A program made the translations under genes and the position numbers. 64,000 nt of DNA. Origin: Pseudomonas sp. LD120. GTDB lineage: Bacteria; Pseudomonadota; Gammaproteobacteria; Pseudomonadales; Pseudomonadaceae. The DNA lies in contig NZ_WVHL01000001.1 of assembly GCF_009861525.1 (NCBI RefSeq), positions 496,001 to 560,000 of the forward strand. The letters are read 5' to 3'. Of this stretch, positions 59,043 to 64,000 are shown piece by piece. Position 1 is the stretch's first letter. Each line of letters begins with the position of its first letter. The notes under the pieces are model-generated. The model made no database searches. It was given only the letters and a program-made list of their open reading frames with translations, and was not told the DNA's origin.

Positions 59043-59107
59043 GCATGCTCTCCTTGCGAATCACTAAAGAAACCCGCGGGAAAAAGGCCCGAGGGTGCAG
59101 AGATGAT

Positions 59108-59123
59108 TACAAGGACTGTGCCA
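59108..59123 (-). promoter_or_regulatory. candidate sigma-54 promoter of hcp
   Basis: On the minus strand TGGCACAGTCCTTGTA fits the -24/-12 consensus (TGGCAC, five bases, TTGCA) except for T in place of C in the -12 element. The predicted start is near 59096, about 50 bases before the hcp ATG. Orphan hcp operons depend on sigma-54 in several gammaproteobacteria. Confidence 0.45.
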
Positions 59124-59187
59124 CCCAGGATTTAACCCACTAAAATCAGCTAGTTAGGTGCTTTATCGAAGATTTTTAGCGGTATTT

Positions 59188-59363
59188 TTGCGCACATGAT
59201 GCGAAAAGTGCGCAACACCTTGCGCAGTGCTGCGCAAGATCTTGCGCAGCTTAAGGCATGCCTTGCTCCGCTTGCATTACATCGATATGCGCACAGGGTT
59301 ATCCACAAAACCGTGCGCAACATCTTGCGCAGGTGCTGGGTTATCCACAGGTGGCGATTGCGC
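59188..59363. repeat. cluster of TGCGCA repeats and two DnaA-box sequences
   Basis: TGCGCA occurs at 59189, 59209, 59221, 59231, 59243, 59288, 59314 and 59326, most extended to TTGCGCA or TGCGCAA. Two perfect DnaA boxes, TTATCCACA, lie at 59299 and 59341 in the same direction, exactly 42 bp apart. The surroundings are AT-rich for this genome. The 494-base gap between hcp and the NADAR gene holds no gene. Confidence 0.75.
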
Positions 59364-59536
59364 TTGGTGATACAGCGCATCCTGCAGAGCAACGGCGGTG
59401 CCGGACGCAGTGCATGACAACCACCGGCTGCTCGGCCACTCACTTGATCGGTATTGGCGTCATGCCGCTTTCTCAGTACACAATGCACCCCGGACCGGTC
59501 AGTCACTGGCCAGAACCCATAATAATGAGAGTCAGC

Positions 59537-60097
59537 ATGGACACACCGATTCGCTCAAACCAGGCGCTGCTGGAGCAGATAAAGCACGGCCTGAAACCCG
59601 ACTACCTGATGTTCTGGGGCCATCAACCGGCCCGCGACGGACGCATTACCCAGAGTTGCTTCAGCCAGTGGTTCGCCGCTGGTTTCGAGATCGCCGGCAT
59701 CCACTACGCCAGCGCCGAGCACTTCATGATGGCCGGCAAGGCCTTGCTGTTCGACGACCCGCAAACCCACGCGCGCATCCTCCAGGCAGCGACACCCGTC
59801 GAGGTGAAGCAACTGGGCCGCGAGGTGCGCAACTTTGATGACGCGCAATGGCAGGCCGCGCGCTTTGACATTGTGGTGCAGGGCAATCTGGCCAAGTTCA
59901 GTCAACATCCGGCGCTGAACGAATACTTGCTGTCTACCCTAGACCAGGTGCTGGTCGAAGCCAGCCCGGTGGACCGGATCTGGGGCATTGGCCTGGCCGC
60001 CGATGACACCAGAGCCCGCCAGCCAGCAAGCTGGCGCGGCCTTAATCTGCTGGGTTATGCGCTGATGGAAGTGCGAGACAGATTGCGCCATGCCTGA
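59537..60097 (+). CDS. NADAR-family N-glycosidase (YbiA-like)
   Basis: 186 residues from ATG 59537 (GAGAG upstream; an ATG at 59525 is an alternative). NADAR proteins act on ADP-ribose-like or riboflavin-pathway N-glycosides; YbiA removes reactive riboflavin intermediates. MFWGHQPARDGRITQSCFSQWFAAGFEI, YASAEHFMMAGKALLF, ATPVEVKQLGREVRNFD and WGIGLAADD are the family blocks. It stands downstream of the repeat/DnaA-box cluster, which may form part of its control region. Confidence 0.88.
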   Translation: MDTPIRSNQALLEQIKHGLKPDYLMFWGHQPARDGRITQSCFSQWFAAGFEIAGIHYASAEHFMMAGKALLFDDPQTHARILQAATPVEVKQLGREVRNFDDAQWQAARFDIVVQGNLAKFSQHPALNEYLLSTLDQVLVEASPVDRIWGIGLAADDTRARQPASWRGLNLLGYALMEVRDRLRHA

Positions 60098-60122
60098 GAC
60101 AACAAACGCGGTGGCACAGGCG

Positions 60123-60581
60123 CTAAAGGCATAGCCCCGCCCCCACTAGCAACGCCTCCAGCGCTGGCAAGTCCGGCACTTTAACCACTTGCTCGGCCAC
60201 CTGCACCGCTGCTTTCTCCAAGGGTGCCAAAGGCACATCGACGTAGCTCAACTGGCTGTCGAGCTTGCAGGAACGGGGAATGCCCTGCACCAGCAGGGCC
60301 ATGAACTTCAGTTCCGGGCGTCCGCCCAAGGCGTTGAGCACGACGATCCGCGCCCGCTCGCCGACAACGGTCTGGCCGCCGCAGGCTGACTCGAAGCTGA
60401 GCAGCGCAATCTGTCGCTCACGCCACAACACCCGCCCCAGAAACCAGGGCGGCGAATCCAGGTCCAACGCCACCTGCTGATAGTCGATCAGTTCTGCCAC
60501 CGCCACATTGGGCAGGATCAGGGTACGGTCGGCCAGGGGCAGCAACAGCCCGGTGAGGGTGCTTGCACGGTGATCAAGCAT
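60123..60581 (-). CDS. chpC: CheW-like adaptor, ChpC-type
   Basis: 152 residues from ATG 60581. A CheW-type coupling domain: LLPLADRTLILPNVAVAELIDYQ, PPWFLGRVLWRERQIALLSFESACGG and ARIVVLNALGG. It links a receptor to the chemosensory kinase ChpA. The ATG overlaps the chpA stop (ATGCTTGA), so they are coupled. In P. aeruginosa a methylesterase gene, chpB, lies between these two; it is absent here. Confidence 0.83.
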   Translation of the reverse strand: MLDHRASTLTGLLLPLADRTLILPNVAVAELIDYQQVALDLDSPPWFLGRVLWRERQIALLSFESACGGQTVVGERARIVVLNALGGRPELKFMALLVQGIPRSCKLDSQLSYVDVPLAPLEKAAVQVAEQVVKVPDLPALEALLVGAGLCL

Positions 60582-63500
60582 GGGGCTTGCTCCACAGGGC
60601 GATGCTTTCCAACAGCACCGACTCTTGATAAGGCTTGCCGAGGTAGTCGTTGACCCCGATGGCCATGGCCCGGTCACGGTGTTTCTGCCCGGTGCGGGAG
60701 GTGATCATGATGATCGGCAGTTTCTGCAGGCGCGGATCGTTGCGCACCTGAATCGCCACTTCGAAGCCGTCCATGCGCGGCATTTCGATGTCCAGCAGCA
60801 TCAGGTCCGGGGTGTGTTCGGCCAGCAGCGCCATGGCGTCGACCCCATCCTTGGCGGTGAGCACGTTCATGCCGTGGCGCTCCAAAAGGCGGCTGGTGAC
60901 CTTGCGCACGGTGACCGAGTCGTCCACCACCAGCACCAACATGGGCCGGGGCGGCTGGACTTCGGCGGCTGCGGCCTCCTCGCTCGGACCGGGCTGCGGT
61001 GCCTGGAGCTGCAGCGCACGGATGTGCGCCAGCAGGTCGAGAATCAGCACCACTCGGCCATCGCCGAGAATGGTCGCCCCGGACAAACCCTGCACTGCGG
61101 CAAACTGCGGCCCCAGGCTCTTGACCACAATTTCCCGGGTGCCAAAGGTGGCGTCCACCTGCACTGCGACCCGCTGTTCGTTACAGTGCACCAACAACAC
61201 CGGCAACGGCAGCACCTGGCCCAGCAGCTTGGGCCGTGGCACGGTATGCAGCAGCTCGCCGAGGTAGCACAGTTGGTAATGCTGGCCGGCGTATTGGTAA
61301 TGCGGCGGATCGAGTTGGTAATACCCGTCCAGTTCCCCCGGCAGGACCCGAACGATGCCCTCGACCGTGTTCAACGGAATGGCGTACTGCTCATCGGCGC
61401 ACTGCACCATCAGCGCTCGGTTGACCGAGACGGTGAACGGCAGGCGAATACGAAAGTGCACGCCCTGCCCGGCAACCGAGTCGATGCTCATGCTGCCACC
61501 CAGTTGACGCACTTCTTCATGGACCACGTCCATGCCGACCCCGCGCCCGGAGATCTGGGTGATCTTCTCGGCGGTGGAGAACCCCGGCTGCATGATGAAC
61601 TGCAACACCTCGCGGTCACTGATCGGCGACTGCGGATCCAGCAGGCCGCGCTTGATGGCTTTGTTGCGCACCGCGTCAAGCGGTACCCCTGCGCCATCGT
61701 CGCGCATGTCGAAGACGATATCGCTGCCCTCCCGGGACAGGTCAAGGGTGATCCGCCCCTGCTCCGGCTTGCCCGCCGCCCGGCGCACGGCTGCGGACTC
61801 CAGGCCGTGGTCGACGGCGTTACGCAGCATGTGCTCCAGCGGCGCGACCATGCGTTCAAGGACGTTGCGATCCATTTCCCCTTCGGCGTTGCCGACCACG
61901 AACGCCACGTCTTTACCCAATTCTTCGGCCACCTGACGAACAATGCGCTTGAGCCTGGGCACCATGCGCTCGAAAGGCACCATGCGCGTGCGCATCAGGC
62001 CCTCTTGCAATTCGGTGTTGATCCGCCCTTGCTGCTGCAGCAGGTTCTCGGCGTCCTGGTTGCGCCGTTCGAGGGTTTCCTTGAGGTCCAGCAGGTCCGA
62101 AGCCGACTCGAACAAGGCCCGGGACAGTTGCTGCAATTGCGAGTGCCGATCCATTTCCAGGGGATCGAATTCTTCATAGCCCAGGCGCTCGGCCTCCACC
62201 TGTTGGCGACTGAGAATGCGCCCTTGCGTTTCGGTGTCCAGACGGCGCAACTGGTCGCGCATGCGTTCGATGGTGGTTTCCATTTCACCGAGGGCGACCC
62301 GGGCATCGTTGACCTGCTGTTCGATACGCCCACGGAAGATCGACGTTTCACCCGCCAGATTCACCAGGTCGTCCAGCAGCTCGGCCGATACTTTGACCAT
62401 GTCCCCCGCCACCGCCGCTTCGGCCGCCGGCGCTGTCGACTCAGGCTTGCTCGCGGACAACCGCGCGTCCACGCCGACCGTGGGCACTACACGAGGGTGA
62501 CTCAGATCATGAATCGCCAGGATCAGTTGGTCTGCCGCCGCAATGGGTTGCCCGGCCCGGGCGGCGTCGAGCATCTGCGCCAGACGGTCGTGGCACTTCT
62601 GCAGCAAGCTGAATAGCGCCGGAGTGGCCTGCAGCAGCCCGGCGGAAATGCCTTCGAACAGAAACTCCAGTTCATGGGCCAGATCACCAATGGGGGCGAT
62701 TTCCACCATCCGCGCGCCCCCTTTGAGGGTGTGCAGGTCGCGCAACAGGGTTTCCACTTCCTGGCGTGACTGAGGGTCGGCCTGCCAGCGCCCCAGGGCC
62801 GCGGCGGAACTGTCGATGATGTCGAAGCCTTCTTCGAGGAAGATCTCCAGCAACTCCGGGTCATGGGCCGAGCCGTCCTCCAGTGCCGCGCTCGGCGCTG
62901 CGTCCGCAGCGTTGGCGGCCTGTTGTCGATAAGCCCGAACAGCCTCGACCTGGACCCGGGAATCGTCCAGGGGGCGCTGCCCTTGCAACTGCTCCAGCAA
63001 GAGCGCCAACTGCTCATGACTGCTGCGCAACAACAAGCCCAAAGACTGGCTGTGACTGTAGCGCCGGTCCACCAGCCCTTCGTACAACGACTCCAGTTCC
63101 TCAGCCAGTTCCGCCACCGGGGCCACTTCAGCCATGCGCGCCCCCCCCTTGAGGGTGTGCAGGTCACGCTGCAACGACGACAAGGGGGCGCCGTTCTGCG
63201 GGTCTGCCAGCCAGCGCTGCAAAGCCTGGCCAGCGCTTTCGAGGATATCCACCGCCTCTTCGAGGAAGATTTCGACAATCTCGTCATCCGTCGACGCTGG
63301 GGCCGGCGGCTCCAGACGGGCCGTGGCCACGCCCAATTCGCTGATGCTCAAGACGTGGTTGCCCTCGCGCTTGATCAAACCCGTGGCGGATGGATCAAGG
63401 CCTTCATCCAGCAGTTCACGCAGGGCCCGAAGCCGGTCCGGGCGTGGGCTGACCTGCTGCCCCGCCGCCAACTCGTCGAGCATGCTGAGCAGGGCTTCAT

Positions 63501-64000
63501 GGGCGCTTTCAGCTTCATCAAAGAAGCGCTCGCTGACCGCCAGGCTGCTCTCTTCCACCGCGCCGTAGAGATCCAGCAAGGCCTCGCACAGCGCGTCCAT
63601 CGAATGCAGGTCCGCCAGGTGCGCGCCTTCGCCCAGGGTGGTCAGTTCGTCCAGCAGGGCGCTGAGTTCCTGGCGCTCGCCGGGGTGCTGCTGCCAACGA
63701 CGCAACAGGCTTTCAGCATCCAACAGGATGTCCATGCCCTGAGCCAGAAAGTTGCTGATCAATTGCGGATCGCGCTTGACCCGCGGCACCCGGTCCGGGG
63801 CATTGAGCAGGGTTTCCAGACGCTCACCCAGCAGCGCCAGGATCCGCCCCACCAGCGCCCGCGCGCCATCGATGGGCGCCAGCGGAGCGCTGTCCAGCTG
63901 CCGCAGCCCACGACGCAGCAAGCCTTCGGCCTCCAGCAGCAGTTCCACTTCATCCAGGTCCAGGGGGATCAAGTGCGCTCGGTATTCCCGTGTCAGCTGA
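60574..64000 (-). CDS. chpA: hybrid chemosensory histidine kinase ChpA, C-terminal half
   Basis: At least 1142 residues; the frame stays open to the window edge, and P. aeruginosa ChpA is about 2470. Visible domains from the left: an Hpt-like region (about 30-150), two clear Hpt domains each with DLHTLKGGARM (near 272 and 419, phosphohistidine in HTLKGGAR), a CheA dimerisation/HATPase part (LLDDLVNLAGETSIFRGRIEQ; ERMVAPLEHMLRNAVDHGLE; GRGVGMDVVHEEVRQLGG), a CheW domain, and a C-terminal REC (VVDDSVTVRKV; LLDIEMPRMDGFE with the aspartate; IIMITSRTG). It is the kinase of the Pil-Chp system controlling type IV pili. Confidence 0.95.
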   Translation of the reverse strand, partial: QLTREYRAHLIPLDLDEVELLLEAEGLLRRGLRQLDSAPLAPIDGARALVGRILALLGERLETLLNAPDRVPRVKRDPQLISNFLAQGMDILLDAESLLRRWQQHPGERQELSALLDELTTLGEGAHLADLHSMDALCEALLDLYGAVEESSLAVSERFFDEAESAHEALLSMLDELAAGQQVSPRPDRLRALRELLDEGLDPSATGLIKREGNHVLSISELGVATARLEPPAPASTDDEIVEIFLEEAVDILESAGQALQRWLADPQNGAPLSSLQRDLHTLKGGARMAEVAPVAELAEELESLYEGLVDRRYSHSQSLGLLLRSSHEQLALLLEQLQGQRPLDDSRVQVEAVRAYRQQAANAADAAPSAALEDGSAHDPELLEIFLEEGFDIIDSSAAALGRWQADPQSRQEVETLLRDLHTLKGGARMVEIAPIGDLAHELEFLFEGISAGLLQATPALFSLLQKCHDRLAQMLDAARAGQPIAAADQLILAIHDLSHPRVVPTVGVDARLSASKPESTAPAAEAAVAGDMVKVSAELLDDLVNLAGETSIFRGRIEQQVNDARVALGEMETTIERMRDQLRRLDTETQGRILSRQQVEAERLGYEEFDPLEMDRHSQLQQLSRALFESASDLLDLKETLERRNQDAENLLQQQGRINTELQEGLMRTRMVPFERMVPRLKRIVRQVAEELGKDVAFVVGNAEGEMDRNVLERMVAPLEHMLRNAVDHGLESAAVRRAAGKPEQGRITLDLSREGSDIVFDMRDDGAGVPLDAVRNKAIKRGLLDPQSPISDREVLQFIMQPGFSTAEKITQISGRGVGMDVVHEEVRQLGGSMSIDSVAGQGVHFRIRLPFTVSVNRALMVQCADEQYAIPLNTVEGIVRVLPGELDGYYQLDPPHYQYAGQHYQLCYLGELLHTVPRPKLLGQVLPLPVLLVHCNEQRVAVQVDATFGTREIVVKSLGPQFAAVQGLSGATILGDGRVVLILDLLAHIRALQLQAPQPGPSEEAAAAEVQPPRPMLVLVVDDSVTVRKVTSRLLERHGMNVLTAKDGVDAMALLAEHTPDLMLLDIEMPRMDGFEVAIQVRNDPRLQKLPIIMITSRTGQKHRDRAMAIGVNDYLGKPYQESVLLESIALWSKPHA

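Noticed and set aside
59150-59506. A 118-residue minus-strand frame in the DnaA-box region
   Set aside because: Rich in R, C, L from translating repeats; no ribosome site or domain. The DNA repeats explain the open frame.
60580-62616. A 678-residue plus-strand frame opposite chpA
   Set aside because: Antisense shadow; all CheA-type motifs are on the minus strand.

Overview
The window is a stretch of bacterial chromosome, about 63% GC and densely coded, that fits the Pseudomonas fluorescens complex (relatives of P. protegens or P. chlororaphis). Three things point there: the conserved neighbourhood fba, pgk, epd, tkt, an ArsR/methyltransferase regulator and metK; a full mdcABCDEGH-madLM malonate operon with mdcR; and a chpA/chpC chemosensory end. 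Several pseudomonad-style REP/REPIN repeats sit between genes. No rRNA, tRNA, CRISPR array, phage or complete insertion sequence was seen.

Layout. 1-11 kb: the 3' part of a choline-dehydrogenase-like gene (betA), a TldD/PmbA protease pair, an MdtD-like efflux pump, the helicase DbpA, a YhiN-type flavoprotein and a YccS-like membrane protein. 11-16.6 kb: a periplasmic binding protein, an ElaA-like acetyltransferase, a small winged-helix protein, a YgjP-like metalloprotein, a REC-PAS-GGDEF-EAL protein and a PL7 alginate lyase. 16.7-25.5 kb: the central-carbon block (fba, two small lipoproteins, pgk, epd, tkt) on the minus strand, divergent from an ArsR/methyltransferase regulator and metK. 25.7-33.3 kb: ligB, DUF1090, a cytochrome c', mltA, a MAPEG protein, a DMT-transporter remnant, a Na+/H+ antiporter, a decayed formate/nitrite-family transporter carrying a 141-bp MITE, and a thioesterase. 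33.4-36.1 kb: promoter, SAH riboswitch, ahcY and metF. 36.1-44.3 kb: a possible glycosyltransferase, a binding protein, rhlE, yceI with cytochrome b561, bioA and rsmE. 44.4-49.8 kb: a D-amino-acid dehydrogenase/RidA/binding-protein operon with its LysR gene, a haemolysin-III protein and mdcR. 50.1-57.4 kb: the malonate decarboxylase operon. 57.7-59.1 kb: a lower-GC type VI secretion island (hcp plus unrecognised genes). 59.1-64 kb: a repeat-rich intergenic region with two DnaA-box sequences, a NADAR-family gene, chpC and the 3' half of chpA, which runs off the window.

How genes work together. metK makes S-adenosylmethionine, ahcY removes S-adenosylhomocysteine and metF feeds the methyl cycle. 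ahcY sits behind an SAH riboswitch, and metK is co-transcribed with a putative DNA-binding/methyltransferase-fold regulator whose promoter carries a perfect 14-bp-arm palindrome. fba, pgk, epd and tkt link glycolysis, the pentose phosphate pathway and pyridoxal phosphate synthesis. The mdc genes overlap almost continuously and encode the decarboxylase, its prosthetic-group machinery and a two-subunit malonate transporter. The dehydrogenase/RidA pair looks like D-amino-acid oxidation with clearance of its reactive imine product.

The observations most worth a second look are: REP elements that supply the stop codons of three genes; the MITE with intact TA duplication; the DnaA-box/TGCGCA cluster near 59.2 kb; the putatively leaderless regulator-metK operon; and the unrecognised genes behind hcp.
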